Source: Setaria digitata
Taxonomy: Eukaryota > Nematoda > Chromadorea > Rhabditida > Setariidae
Direction: 5' to 3'
DNA: 64,000 bases
NCBI GenBank assembly: GCA_003640385.1
Contig: RCAB01000350.1
Location: 1-64,000, forward strand
The translations under genes and the position numbers were made by a program. Each line of letters opens with the position of its first letter. Positions within the stretch are counted from its first letter, which is position 1. This document shows, piece by piece, positions 1-12,700 of the stretch. A model generated the notes under the pieces. It was not told the DNA's origin and searched no databases. It saw only the letters and a program-made list of their open reading frames with translations.

Positions 1-2876
1 TCCTGCTAGCACAGAAATACCGGTGATCGCATTCGGTGGCTCATATGGTGGAATGCTTGCTGCTTGGCTCCGCATGAAATATCCACATATTGTAGATGGG
101 TATCTGCTTATCATATCGTTTCTTATCATTTCTTTAACTGACACTTTATAGTAACAACAAATTAAGAAGGATAGGTATGCAAAAAAAAAAAATGAAATTA
201 TAGTTTAAAGCAAAATTCTGTTTCAGAGCCTGGGCATCGTCAGCTCCGCTAAGGGATTTCTATGGCGGAGCAGATCGGGGCCAGGTAAGCAATATCACAT
301 CAACAGTCTACGTAAGTAGCGGATGTGATCGGAAAGTATTTTCTGGCGGATTTCTCGCAATTGAGAAATTATCAAGCACAGGTCTGATACATTTCACTTA
401 GTGTACTAATTTAAGAAATTCATGCATTGCTTTTTTAAATTGTAATAAACTGCCAAATAGATACAAGGTCAGAATTGTGAAATGACCAAGGAAGCCATGA
501 AACAGGAATTGGAATCAAAAAATGAGAGTTTTTTTTTTTTTCATCAATTTATGATACCTTACTAAAAGCACTTGTACTGACGTGCACATAGTTGCAAATT
601 TTATCATCTTGCTGAAAGAAAGATTTTAAAATTTTGTTTCAGAGAAAGGTCGTAAGAAATTAAATCAAATATTTCATGCGGAACCAAACCATGAGATGAA
701 AAGTATCGATGATTTTGCTAGTCTTTATTCCTACCTTTATTCTGCTATCTTTTACATGGCTATGACTGATTATCCATATCCGGCAGATTTTATTGCACCT
801 TTACCGAGATTTCCTGTTAAGGTATAGCCAGAAAAAAAAAAAAAAAAATTAATCTGACCCATGAAAAAAAAAAAAAAAGCCAGCAATGATTGGTGATTTG
901 TATAAAATATCCATTTGCTTCTTTCAGGCTAAGTTAGTTAGCACCTAAAATTCTTTTTAGTGATTCAAATTTTCAGTTTCCAAAATACCAAAATGGAATT
1001 TTGGAAACTCGTAAAATTAGAATTTTGTTTCCTTTCTTAAAATTAAAAAAAAAAAAAAACATCAAAATCCTGTTTAATTCATTCAATGATTATCTGTTAT
1101 ATATTGGATAGCTTTTTTTTTTTTTTTGAAAAGTTTTCCTCTTTCAGTATGTTTGTCGATATGCTAAAAAAGCAGAATTAATTGATGAAAAATTAGCGGA
1201 ACAGTTGTACAATATTACCAATGTTTTCTATAATTATACAGGACAATTAACTTATAATTGTTTCACTGATAATTGTACAGAAGCGACAGTATTTGATAAT
1301 CAAAAAGAGGAAATTGCTTGGGATTGGCAAGTAAGCAAAATTACAGTATATTTTACCTTACACATATCGTATATATATATATATATAAGATTTAAAAAAA
1401 AAAAAAGAAGGAAAAAAAAAATGCAGCTAAAAGGGTTATGTTTTTTTTTTTTTTTGATTTTTTTCAACTGAAATTTTGATAAACAATGAACCTTTTCCCA
1501 GTCATTTCCTCTACCACAAAGATTTCGGTCCCGTATATTGCAACATTTACAGCATGTGAATTCAATGAAAGGCAAAATGAAATATTTTGTTGCATAATTA
1601 AAATAAATTGTGCATGTGATTTTATTTAAAATGAAGTACAAACAATTGTAGCATAATTTGTATTTACATATAGATGGTATTTTAATTTTAATTTTAATTT
1701 TTTTTTTTTTTTTTCAATAAATTATTGCAGTGTTGTACGTCACTGACGGTGCGAAATTGTGATCGAGGTGGTGATAACGATTTCTTCCTGAATACTTGTG
1801 GTGATAATAATAATGATACGATAGATGAGAGTATTAATTACTGCGAAAAAATGTTTGAAAGCATTGGTTATAGCAAAGATTTTTACAAAAAGAAAGATGC
1901 AACGATACGATACGGTATGACGTATGACTTCATGAGCAACACTATTTTATCGTAAGTTTTTAAAAAAAAAAAAAAAAAAAAAAAGAAAATTTATAAAAAA
2001 AGAAATTAGGAAAAAAAAAAAAAACTTTCTTTATAAAATACATTTTCTCTTATTAGATTTAGTGTAGGAACAATTTTTACTTTTATCGTTTAAAAGAAAA
2101 AAATAAAAAATTGTTTACTGAAAATTTCACTTGATACTAGGGAATTATTGTTCTACAAATTTAATACTTTAAAATTATAAACTCGAATCAAAATAATTTA
2201 ACTTTTGTTGCGCCATTTCAGAAATGGTAACCTAGATCCGTGGTCTGCTAGCGGTGTTCATGAAGATTCACCGGGAATCCAGAATGCAATCAAGAATGGT
2301 GTTTATCTTTTCCATATGTCAGATGCCGCTCATCACCTTGATTTACGTGCGCCAAATACGTGTGATCCGCCATCTGTTACATATGAACGATTTCAGGTTT
2401 CATTTAAAAATGAAATAATTTTTAAAAAGAAAATTCAAATTATATTTAGAAATTGCAAACGAAGAGATCAAATATTTCATTTCTAGTGTTTTTTTTTTTT
2501 TTTTTTTTGATGGAAAAACCCAATGTAATCATATAAAATAATTAAATAAAACAATTGAATAATATAATCAGATAAAGTTTGCAGCAGATCTCTTCGTTTT
2601 TTTTTTTTTTTTTTGTTCATAATTTAAAATTATTTCGGAGGAAGGAAACTTTTCGAAATTAATCGTAAATTATAGGTTGTAAATATATTGAAATGTTGGG
2701 TATACAAGAATTGTACCGAACTACCGAAAGCATATGAATTACCGGACAATATCGGCTGGCAAGTGCCAGCTAATTGCCGATTTATTCACTATGGCTATCC
2801 ATGGGGAATTGACGAAACGAAGGTTTGGATTTCAAACAATTTACTCACAAATTTTTCTTTACAACGGAAGGTCTAA
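1..2876 (+). CDS. Lysosomal Pro-X carboxypeptidase-like serine peptidase (S28), 5'-truncated by window edge
   Basis: Seven exons read in frame: 1-99, 227-381, 643-821, 1148-1330, 1731-1951, 2222-2396 and 2676-2876, stop TAA at 2874. The protein shows the S28 nucleophile motif [12 protein letters not shown] in the first exon, then SGCDR and AIEKLS, the [11 protein letters not shown] block, [10 protein letters not shown] with the catalytic Asp, and AHHLDLR with the catalytic His. The complete catalytic triad is therefore visible. S28 enzymes release the residue after a C-terminal-side proline and act in lysosomes or are secreted. The N-terminus with signal peptide lies before the window. The last exon adds about 66 residues with two cysteines ([16 protein letters not shown]) beyond the usual PRCP end; a C-terminal extension is inferred. 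Intron 2 starts with an unusual GTCTGA donor. PRCP versus its paralogue DPP7 cannot be fully separated, but PRCP fits better. Confidence 0.9.
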
Positions 2877-4305
2877 ATCCTATTCATCTATTTCACGAGT
2901 ATGATTTAGACCACAATTCACTTCAACTTCATTCTAAAGCTCAAAATCAAAAATCTCAACAATATGAAGCATTTACCAGTAGCAGATTAACAACATGAAA
3001 GTTGAAGGGGCAAAAAATGATCTTAACGCTAAAATACCATTCTTACGTTGTTGCAGAACTCTTTACCTATGAAAGAGCGTTAGATTTGTTAGTAAATGAT
3101 TTTATCTACAAATAATACGAATAATTTTCAGAAAAGTTGGTACCCAGCAAGTTCTCCCTCATTTACCGTACTGGCGGCAATATCTGCCATGTTCATGAGT
3201 CATATGATTGCCTGAGAGATATTTCTTATTTTTGCCATCAAAAATATTTGATCCGTTCAATAATTTTTACTTTAGTTAAAACGAAATTTCACTTCTAAAA
3301 ATATAAAGATCGAAGAAAAGAAAAACTCCAATTTGTTTAACTCTCTTTTAAATTATTTATGTCAATCGACACGAATCCGAAAATGGCAAATTTTTTTTTT
3401 CCTTTTTATTCGTTTTAACAAGTTTGTTTCGTATGAATGTTTAAAATATGTCACTTTTAATTAAAAAAAAACTTTTATTTACAAACATTACATGTATAAA
3501 GTATAACTAAACCAATAATTTTTCTTCTGAATTTTTATTTTTGAGAGAGCCAAAAGCATCATGAGAAAAACTCTGACAGGGTACGAATTAGAAACTAAAA
3601 CAAACAAACTCTTCCAGCAAGTCTTTTCTTCAAGAATTTCTAAATTCGGAGTTATGTCTATTTCTCAATTTCCTCTCACACTTGCTTTCCTAACAAAAAG
3701 CAAAAAATTCAACCGAAGCTATAACGCTTAATCATGTCATCAATACCATCGCTCAAAAAAGAAAAAAAAAAATCCACAGAACCAGATTCTTTATTTGAAA
3801 ACTAGAAAATCATTAAGACACGATAAAAATCCCAAAAGCTTTTTTTAAGCAAAAATCTTTTGAGCGATACCTTAGTTTGATAACTTCCTTTCCAAAGGAG
3901 CCATATGGAGCAATAAAATTACGAAGTATAGAAAAGTGAAAAATGAAAGCAATAGGCTGAATTTAACAGACATAATATCAGCACCTGATCTTCTATGAAA
4001 AACAAAATCAAATTAAAACAAAACCTTGAAAACATCATAAATATAAATACTGGCAATTTTTGTACTCAAATAACATTCACTTATCGCTTATATAAGGAAT
4101 GCTGTCTTCTCTTCTGGCGATATTTGCATCCTCCATGCTTATTTTGAATTCATCAATCCACCACATTTTTTAATTTCAGGAATCCAACCTTAAATGTCGC
4201 AAAAATTCTACAGCAAAATCAAATTAAAAATGAAAGTTGCTTAAGGTTGGACAAAAACTGATCATAACTTTAATTTAAAATAAATTTTGATTCATTTGGA
4301 TTTTC
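2877..4305. other. Convergent intergenic region
   Basis: About 1.4 kb between the 3' ends of the S28 peptidase and the UBE3D-like gene. I see no exon here. A short inverted repeat (arms around 3747-3760 and 3857-3871, core ATCGCTCAAAA) is present. Both 3' UTRs must lie in this stretch. Confidence 0.6.
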
Positions 4306-7300
4306 CTAAATGAAAAAATATTTACAAGCAACAAAACATACGTAAAACTGGCCAACACTTCGCCCAGTTGGGGGTAGAGCTAATGATGACTCAAGCAACA
4401 TTTCTGTTAATTTCACACAACATGTTAAAGGCATATCAAGTATACCAACACTGGCATCTTCACCATTCGCACGTGGATCTGTCTTGGCTGATTCAGCATT
4501 AAATATCTTAAACTTGATAAAGTAAATTATGAGTTGATATCGATGATATCATTATATTAACCTTATAAGAAATGTTATTTTACCTAAAGTGAATGTTCTT
4601 GCTAATACTCAAAACCCTAGGAATGAAAACTGACGTCTGAAAAGAAAGCAGTGAATCATCTCGAAATGCAACAAATATTTAAGATGAAACATTAATATTC
4701 ACACCTTATAAAGCATTTTTAATGCTGGAAATGAATACACCGTTCTGTCATTTCCTTCTCCTTCAATTTCAGTTTCAGCCAGCTCGCCATGTGATATTAC
4801 AACATATGAATCCAACAACCATATCTTCAGTATTAAGCAAATTTAGCAAAAGGGAAAAAAATCTTTAAAAGCAGTTAGATATAGAATAAAAGTAATATTG
4901 AAAAAAAAAAAAAGGCATAAAAACTGTTCACCAATAAATACGGTCGTTTATCGTAAGAACGAAGAACGAGTTTTCCCGATGTTTGTGATTCGCATTGATA
5001 AAGCAAAGTCCAAGCAAAGAAACGCTCTAACGTTCCGAACCTACTCATAAAAGTATTCATTGGAAAGATACTGATCAATAAAAAAAGAAAGTACTCATTA
5101 ATGGAAACAACATTCAAAAATGATTAAGTTGTTCTCTCGTGCTAAATATCAGTATTCCTAAGAAAGTAATTTGTATCCTAGATCTCCTGAAAAAGATTGC
5201 TACATCATTTTGTTTAATCCAGGTATAGTTTATTCCATATATTTTGTTAAATCACTTCAAGAAATTCACTGATTAGTCAGACTTCTGTTATTTAAAATTT
5301 TCCAAACGAAGACAGCAACTATATGTTCCTAACTCGAAAAATAATGTTGACGAGCAACTAACCTGGCATTTATATAAGTTTCCCTCTCATTCGTTGCCAT
5401 TAAATTGCACATCACATGACTAAATTGTAAGATGTCAGTATTGCCTGAAAGTACTTCTGAGATAAGAAATTATCAACAATAAAAATAATTTCTTCAAAAA
5501 AACTGGAAATTTCTTCGCTAATTAAAGAATCTGTTTTAATAAGCGCCAAGCAAATCTCTAGTAAAGAAAAAAACAGTAAGAAGCATTTAAAATTGGTGGG
5601 CAAGAAAAACTGTAAAATTGCTGTAGAAGTCATTGAACGACCACTCTATCTGGAATTCAATAGGTGTACGACCGATAACATATTTGCGAAAATAAAGTAG
5701 CAATGTGTTCTCTTGAATGTTATTTTCACAGTTCAAGGAGTTTGATTACTTGATAAATTACCGCCTAGGGTAAAGATCAAAAACATGAGGTATTGTAAGG
5801 AACTAGAAGTTAATCAGATGAAACATACTTTTAAGAATAACTCCAATTTCCACAGAGCATTTGGCACATAGAACAACACTGGACGAATCATTAGCGGTAA
5901 CTGTGTCCGAAGTAATCATCTAAAGAATAATCCATTCTTCAACTTTTTCTTCAAAAAACTCAAACAGAATTGTAAAATTTAGCGGTAGATTGAAGGTTCA
6001 ATCTTTTGAAATGAATTAGTAATGGACAGGGTGAACAATGAAATGGCTTTCGTTCTTTTTTATTGATTTCTTGTTTTGAGACAACACAAAAAGTCAACTG
6101 AACGTAGGTATTACGTCAGGTATGAAATAAATGAATATATTAGTTCATTTATTGTTCTAGTTACAAATCTAAACAAAAATGAAAAAATTAGCTTTTCAAA
6201 CTAAACGAAAAAGAGATAGTTTTGTAGACTTACTTGCGATTTTATCTTTTCTTTTTATTTTTTTGATTCAAAATTAAAAAAAGAAGAGAAGCGCAGTTTC
6301 CCTTATTTTATCATGGTAATAAACTAGCTACCACAAAAATAGTCGTTCTATTGATCAGTAATGCTGGTGTTCTATAAACAAACAATACAGACCTTCTTTA
6401 ATATCAGAAAATAAGAATCTGATATGACAATTCGTTCCTCATTAGGAAGCCACTGCTTCTGCGCATCATTGGAAGATATGAAATCTGAAGCATGAGCACC
6501 ATGATGTACATGAGAATGCGAACCGCCACCACATGTATCACGACAAAAATATTCCATCGACGGTGAAGTATTCAGCCAACCATCTTCCGGCAAGGATTGC
6601 AGTTTTACACAGCTGAAAAAGAAAATTTTTTTTTAGAAACATACAATTAGGAATGTCCAAGATACAGAGGAAAAAAGAAAAAAAAAATAATCAATAGAAA
6701 AGGTGAGACAAAAGCTTTGAGAAATAAGCAGCATGATTTTAAAGAAGGAAAATATCGTACTCCTTGGAATAACTAAATAAAGTTGCTGAACATTCTGCAC
6801 ATTCTGCCTGCAAAACAACTGACTGAGCATTTTCGATATATTCATCCAGCAGCATTCCAGATAATACATCAACTGCTAGCTGATGAAATGTTTTTGGTAC
6901 TGAAAGGAACTAAGAAAAGTAATATATTGAAATTCACATCGTGCAGCAGAATGTTGGTTAAAAATATTATTTAGCATTGCCTAGTACAAGTCTCAAATAT
7001 TGCACTGAATTACAGCTATTGTCATGCCCACTAAGTTAATATGAAAAGTCAAAACTTCACGTAAATGCAATAGATAAATTATGAATCATTTATATTTATT
7101 TATTAAAGATGATGAATTCTTACAACTTTCCATCCTTCCGCAATGCAATAAGTATAATATTAAATAAACAGTCGGTGACTAGCTAAGATGTTAGCTAACA
7201 ATAATAACCTTACTTAAAGGATATCCATTTGTTGCCACTCGTACTTTACACATAAACAAGCGATGATTATCAGCCCAAGTAAGCGCGCAAACTGAATTTG

Positions 7301-8463
7301 GATATAAAGTGAGATCACCGAATTTAGCCCAATATGATGGCAACAATTCAGTAACACCGTTTCTTCTCCTTTCAACTATGGAACCCACTTCGATGGAATG
7401 TTCACGAATGTGTACCATTTCTTTTCGTTCATTCAGTTCATTGCTAACAGACGGTGAGGTTCCATCCTCGGATGATACTTTTCTAAAATATTTAGAAAAA
7501 ACTAATTCAAATTAATTATCAAAAAAAAAAAAAAAGAAAATCAATTATTAAATTGAACATTATTCTTCACATTACAAGCTCTCCATTTCCTTCACATGCT
7601 ACTGAAACATAGTATATGATATAAAAACACAGTATATGTTTTGCACATATATATATATATATATATAACAAATTCTTATCTATATATGCTGCGCGGTTAC
7701 TTAGGATATTGATAACCAAAAGAAAGCAGGATCAGCAATTTTACAATTTAAATATTCTCAAGATCTAAGACTTATAGCAATCTTTACCACGAGGAAAAAA
7801 GTATGCGAAACGAGAATAAGAAGGGAGTAAAGAGAGAGAAGATGAGAAAAAGAAAAGAATAAAAGAAATTAAGATCTCATACCATGAAGAATTTGGATAG
7901 TTATTTCGAAATTCAACCAAACATAACTCCATTAATAATTTTATAAAGTTTTTTGAAACAGAAAAATAAAATGAAAAGAATTAAATGACAAGGGAAGAAA
8001 GATTACGTTAAAAGTGCCAACACTATCTTATTAATGATCTGCCAGACTCTCAAATTATCTAAATCTAAATTTGAAGTGGAAGTTTTTAAGAATAATAATG
8101 CAATATTTTTTCCCTCGAATTACACTTTTCTCTTACTATTAAATGTTACATCATTACTAAATCATTCCTTTAGGTTGAATTTTTGAAATGACAAGATAAT
8201 TTTCTTAACTTGAAACCATACAATCAATCAATTTCTCCTCCATAATTTGGTTTTGTTACATAATGATTTCTCTAACAATAAATTATCCCTATTTAACTGC
8301 TGAAATATTACTTTTTCGTAGTTTGCTTCTCCGTCTGTTGGCTACTGAAGCAGCTTGCTTCACCTGCATTCACTGGTGGACAGTCCACAAAAAGTGACGC
8401 AAATTCGCTTCGCGGCTTAAGCTCGATAAGGAAAGATCTAGTCTTCCAGCTCTTTAATGGCAT
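4306..8463 (-). CDS. UBE3D: E3 ubiquitin-protein ligase E3D-like (HECT_2 family)
   Basis: Exons in transcription order, approximate: 8463-8364, 7482-7214, 6899-6761, 6612-6393, 5919-5829, 5711-5611, possibly 5555-5504, 5456-5363, 5070-4932, 4824-4705, 4512-4306. Recognised by family landmarks in the right order: a beta-rich N-terminus (NGVTELLPSYWAKFGDLTL), the AECAECSA pair, SLPEDGW followed by DSYFLI, a second LCAKC cysteine pair, then LLIWLLDSY, YSFPALKMLY and the C-terminal MPLTCC...LPPTGRS block. UBE3D binds E2 UBCH10 and mediates ubiquitination of cyclin B-type substrates in vertebrates; here that role is only inferred. ATG at 8463 follows a TTTGCAG site (8475-8469), suggesting trans-splicing. 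Histidine-rich GGGSHSHVHHGAH is a local insertion. The joints between exons 1-2 and around 5455-5711 are uncertain. Confidence 0.75.
7646..7668. repeat. (TA)n microsatellite
   Basis: Uninterrupted alternating TA of roughly 20 bases inside the long second-to-first exon intron of the UBE3D-like gene. Confidence 0.85.
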
Positions 8464-8467
8464 AGCT

Positions 8468-8475
8468 TCTGCAAA
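8468..8475 (-). promoter_or_regulatory. Putative spliced-leader acceptor for the UBE3D-like gene
   Basis: On the minus strand TTTGCAG lies five bases before the presumed start ATG, with AT-rich intron-like sequence upstream and no coding exon seen behind it. Such a site so close to a first ATG is typical of nematode trans-splicing. Confidence 0.4.
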
Positions 8476-8989
8476 TATAGCGCTAATTATCGTGAAATGA
8501 AAAGTAAATAGTATTAAAAAGAAAATAAAGATGGAAAAATAAACTGCCTTAATTAATTATTAACAGTAAAAGAAGACAAATAATAATTGTGTACTTGAAA
8601 AATCCACAAAAGCACTTTATCTACTTGTTTACTTCTATAGCTACTCAATTAACTTAACAGTAGCAATTTGCACCAAACATAACTCCCTAAGCAACATTTC
8701 CTCATTTTTCATTCAATCATAAATATTAAAAGGTATTAATAATCTCACTACTGTTCAATTGAAAAAAAAAAAGTCTAAACTAATTCGTAAAATAAGACAG
8801 AAAGTGAGCCAAAAGATTAATGTATGAGAGGTAACAGTCAATTAGTTCGCAACAAAAATGTGAAACGTAAATCCAACATGCTGTACGGTTCTTTTACACA
8901 ACGTTACCGTCAAAGTAACGAAACAGAAGTGGACAAGAGTGACGTTGCCCGTGGACGAGGACACAAGAAAATGAGTGGGCAGGTGGAGG

Positions 8990-9420
8990 ACGGGAAGACA
9001 GGAGGAGAATGTGTGGGTGTAGGTAGGTGGAAGAGGGGGTGGTTTACGTGAGTGTGAGCATGTGGTGGGTGTGTGTGGGTGGATGACGAGGGTGTTTGGC
9101 GTGTAAATGAGTGCAGGAATTGGGGATGTACGTGAGTGTGAGCATGTGGGATAGACAAGTGAGTGGGTAGTATGTGTGGGAGTGAGGAGAGAGGGGTAGT
9201 GATGTGAGTGGGTGTATGTGGGTGGATGACGAGGGGTATTTGGGGTGTAAATGGATGCAAGAATTGGGAATGTACGTGAGTGTGAGTATGTGGGTGTAGA
9301 TAAGTGGGTGGATAATGTGTGTGGGAGTGAGTGTTAGTGACGATAGGATAGGATTGGTTTGTAGGAAGAGATGAATAAATAGTGTAGGGTAGGAAGAGAG
9401 GAGGAGAGGATAGGGGTGAA
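8990..9420. repeat. G/T-rich minisatellite upstream of S2P
   Basis: Imperfect tandem array. The block starting TACGTGAGTGTGAGCATGTG occurs at about 9045 and 9129 and, with one change, at 9273. The second and third starts are 144 bases apart, the first and second 84, as if the first unit lacked an internal 60-base piece. Shared inner blocks include GTGGGTGGATGACGAGG and GTGTAAATG. The plus strand is strongly G/T, with almost no C. Long open frames on the minus strand here (rich in His, Thr, Pro and Ser) are repeat artefacts. Confidence 0.85.
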
Positions 9421-9725
9421 GAATTGAAGGTATATGCGTGTGGGGGACGGAATATTGACGCAATGAAGGATGAATTTTGTGAAATCACTGATAGGATGAT
9501 TCTTGTGTTGTTTGATTGTTTCAACTGGAACACTGTGTTTTGTTTTAATTTTATTTCAGATTGAATTGAATGGATAATGTAAAAATGATAATTATTGATA
9601 GTGGTAATCAGTTGGGTGACAATGATAGTGCATCATTGGCTGAAATCACATTACTGCCAAGTCGATTATCATAGATATGTATCATTTGTTATCATTATCT
9701 ACAATAAAATCAATTTTCATCCCAA

Positions 9726-12700
9726 ATGTTACTCACCATTCTGGGTTGGTTTATGGCTTTTTGGAGCATAGTCAATCTGCTAGATTACTTCCTTCGAATA
9801 TTTCATGTGTCCAGTTATATGGCATTTGTAGAACGATATGAATTAGTCATTACGCTTTTCCAGGTTAATAATTTTACAACATTTTTTTGTTTAAGTTTAA
9901 ACTTCATCAGTCCATTTCTTTTTCCAGTAATTAGATTTTAATGTAAAAAAGAAAATTGCCTGTAATTTTCTTTAGTTAAATGATTTAAATGATATTTTCT
10001 AATGTAATTTTACTAATCCTTTAATTTATGATATTGTTGCTTTAAAGATTGGCAAGGACAAGAGATGAATTGGCAGGTAAATAAGGAATATGATTTTTTA
10101 GATAAGTTGCAATTTCACTAGAAAGTAAATTTGCAAGTTCAGGTATCATAGCTAATTGAGAAAACTTTAATATGTAATCCTTAGATGAGTGTGTCTACAT
10201 AACTTCTTGATTTTTCAAGATTTTTCAACAGTGGTGAATTTGCGACTTAAAAGGCCGTATTCTAAGACCATTTCCCAAACGGTTGTAAATTGAGGATATT
10301 TCAGAATTTTCCACCGATCGAAAAAGAACTTAGATCCTCGCTGCCAAATTACTATGTAGTGATTTAGGCTTTTCTGAGGATATGCGTAGACAACGAGATT
10401 TTTTTTTCTGATTGTTATGATGATACTGAGACAAAATATAATTACCTTTTGTTAAATATTATATTACATGTACAATATAATTATATTTAATTAATTACAG
10501 TATAATATTATAATTACAAAATTACCTATAGTTAAGTTCACATATATTATTAAATTTATTAAATTTCCTATAGCAAAATATAATTACCTATAATTACATT
10601 TAGACAATGCGTATCCATTTCATATTGCTTGGTCGGAAGATATTATATCACATTGGAGAGTTAATGGTCATATTAATGATTAGCAAAAATTTATATTCTG
10701 TTCAGATTCGTCTTGCTCCTATTCGGTCATCATGCGCTATATTCAAATCATTTGTACAGAACAGTTTATTCTCATATTTACTTAAAATTTGGTTTAATAT
10801 TGGAATCATTTCGGCAATATTTTGCTCATTTGGAATTATTTTTTATCTTTCGAAGAATTCTGTGATCGAAATAAGTTCATGGTGGTTCGAATATTTTTAT
10901 TCATATACATCAGATGGTTCAGCTATGAATATTTATCAGGAGCAAGTTGGAGGAGTTAAAAAGAAGCTTGTCGAAAGGAATGGTTAGCAATTTGCTAATT
11001 TCAAAATTTAATACTTCGTTCAATTATTTATCATTTTCGTGTTTCTCAATTTTGCCATACTATATCTACATGCTGTATCTAATATCTACATTACTGATTT
11101 AAGTTGACTGAAAGGAACTGTTAGCTGATTATTATTATTCATTATTACTTATAAGGAATTGTTTATGACCGTAAAATTACAATGATGACAAGGAATAGTA
11201 CTCTTTCTGTAATTGAAGTCAGAAAACTGTGCACTATCGCGGAATGTACTGAACCATATACTCACTTTCAGAGGGTTTGAAATTTGTGATTCCTGGCTGG
11301 AACATTCCATGGACACAGGTGCCTTTATATATCGGAATCTTACTGTTTGCTGCAGTGATTCATGAGATGGGGCATATGTTGGCATCTTTAAATGCCAATG
11401 TTCAAGTTACAAGTATGGGCTTTATTTTCCTTGCCGTATATTTTGGTGCCTATGTTGAAATTGACGCTGTCGCACTACGTGAGTTTTTTGCGTTTTTAAA
11501 ATGCATCTTTTATTGGGATATGCTATTAGTAGTTTCATTAATAAATTAATAAATAGATGGGCAACATTATTTAATGAAATTGAAAATTATCTCTTTTTTT
11601 TCCAGGGAAATTTTGTTGAATTATGCCTGTTTTAAAAAAATATGGGATACTATCACTAACAGTCTTGGTTATTATTCAAAGAAAAGAAAAATGTCTTCTT
11701 CTGATGGACTGTATTTGATTCTGTTCAGAACGTTTGTCGCCTCTGCGAAAATTAAGAATAAGTTGCGCTGGTATATGGCATAACCTGGTACTTGCATTGT
11801 TTGCTTGGTTACTTTACGAGTCTACTTCGTTTTTGGTTTCACCCTTGTATTTATCCGGCATGGGCGTTTATGTTGAAGGTTTGTTGAATTATGTTATTAC
11901 TATGAAATTGGGCAACTATTTCGCTTGTTTTAATTGCTCATTTGACATTATTGCTGATTATATAATAACTGCTTATTTTCAGCACCATTTATATGAAGAT
12001 TTCGTTAGATTTATACAAATAATTTAAGTGATTTAAAAATGTTGATACAGCATTTAAAGTTCTCTATATAAGTCTGGTAGAATTTCTTCACAAACTGTGT
12101 GACAGGCAATAAGGGACAGCAGTTATCGAAGTTAATTTTTTGGTTATGAGGGGACTAGAACGAGCTTGGAACTGGATAGATTTCTGGAAATCTCTGTTTG
12201 TTCATGTGAACTGTTCAAGAAAAGATTAAACATTTATCAGTATCAATCTTATTAAAGCTTTTTTCTTTTGTATTTTACAAATCCCGGAGATTTTTGGAAG
12301 AACCTTGTCATTGATTTCAGGTGTTAAAAAGGGTTCTCCTTTATCAGGACCGGTCGGCTTACATAAGGGTAACATAATACAGGCAATAAATGGTTGTAAT
12401 GTGACCAGTATTGACGATTTAGATCACTGTCTGAAGGCAGTGAAGTATACCAACCCCGGATTTTGTGTACCGAATGACGTAATTATTGAAAATATTGCTA
12501 ATGAGGTTGTGTTTTTGAAATTTTCGTTGACTTTCAGGAGTACTATATTATTATGCTACCAAATAAGCATTATTCGTTGACAACCCAAGCGATTAGGCAT
12601 AGTTTTCTTTTCTTTTTTTTTTTTTGTCTTGGAAGCAAGTTCTTTTAAAATGATTTAAAGTTTTTCGAATATTCCACAAATATTCAATACTTCTGCTAGT

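Noticed and set aside
5504..5555. Peptide ALIKTDSLISEE resembling the UBE3D segment LLNSDSLVIES
   Set aside because: The true counterpart, LLIWLLDSYVVISHGE, is formed by exons 4932-5070 and 4705-4824. The small segment may still be an exon because phases fit, but the resemblance is probably chance.
8910..9533. A 207-codon frame on the minus strand rich in His, Thr, Pro and Ser
   Set aside because: It is the translation of the G/T minisatellite; the neighbouring frame is also open with similar composition, which repeats explain.
10050..10700. Extra S2P exons at 10049-10078 and 10604 onward (NAYPFHIAW looked like the family motif)
   Set aside because: Their phases do not join to exon 1, whereas exon 1 (ends TTC CAG) joins exon 10706 in phase and the result, LFQIRLAPIR, aligns with the family without a gap.
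11574..11728. Open frame between S2P exons 3 and 4 that could extend exon 4 upstream
   Set aside because: Joining at 11729 gives the family sequence QRLSPLRKLRISCAG in phase; upstream sequence has no family match and lies in another frame.
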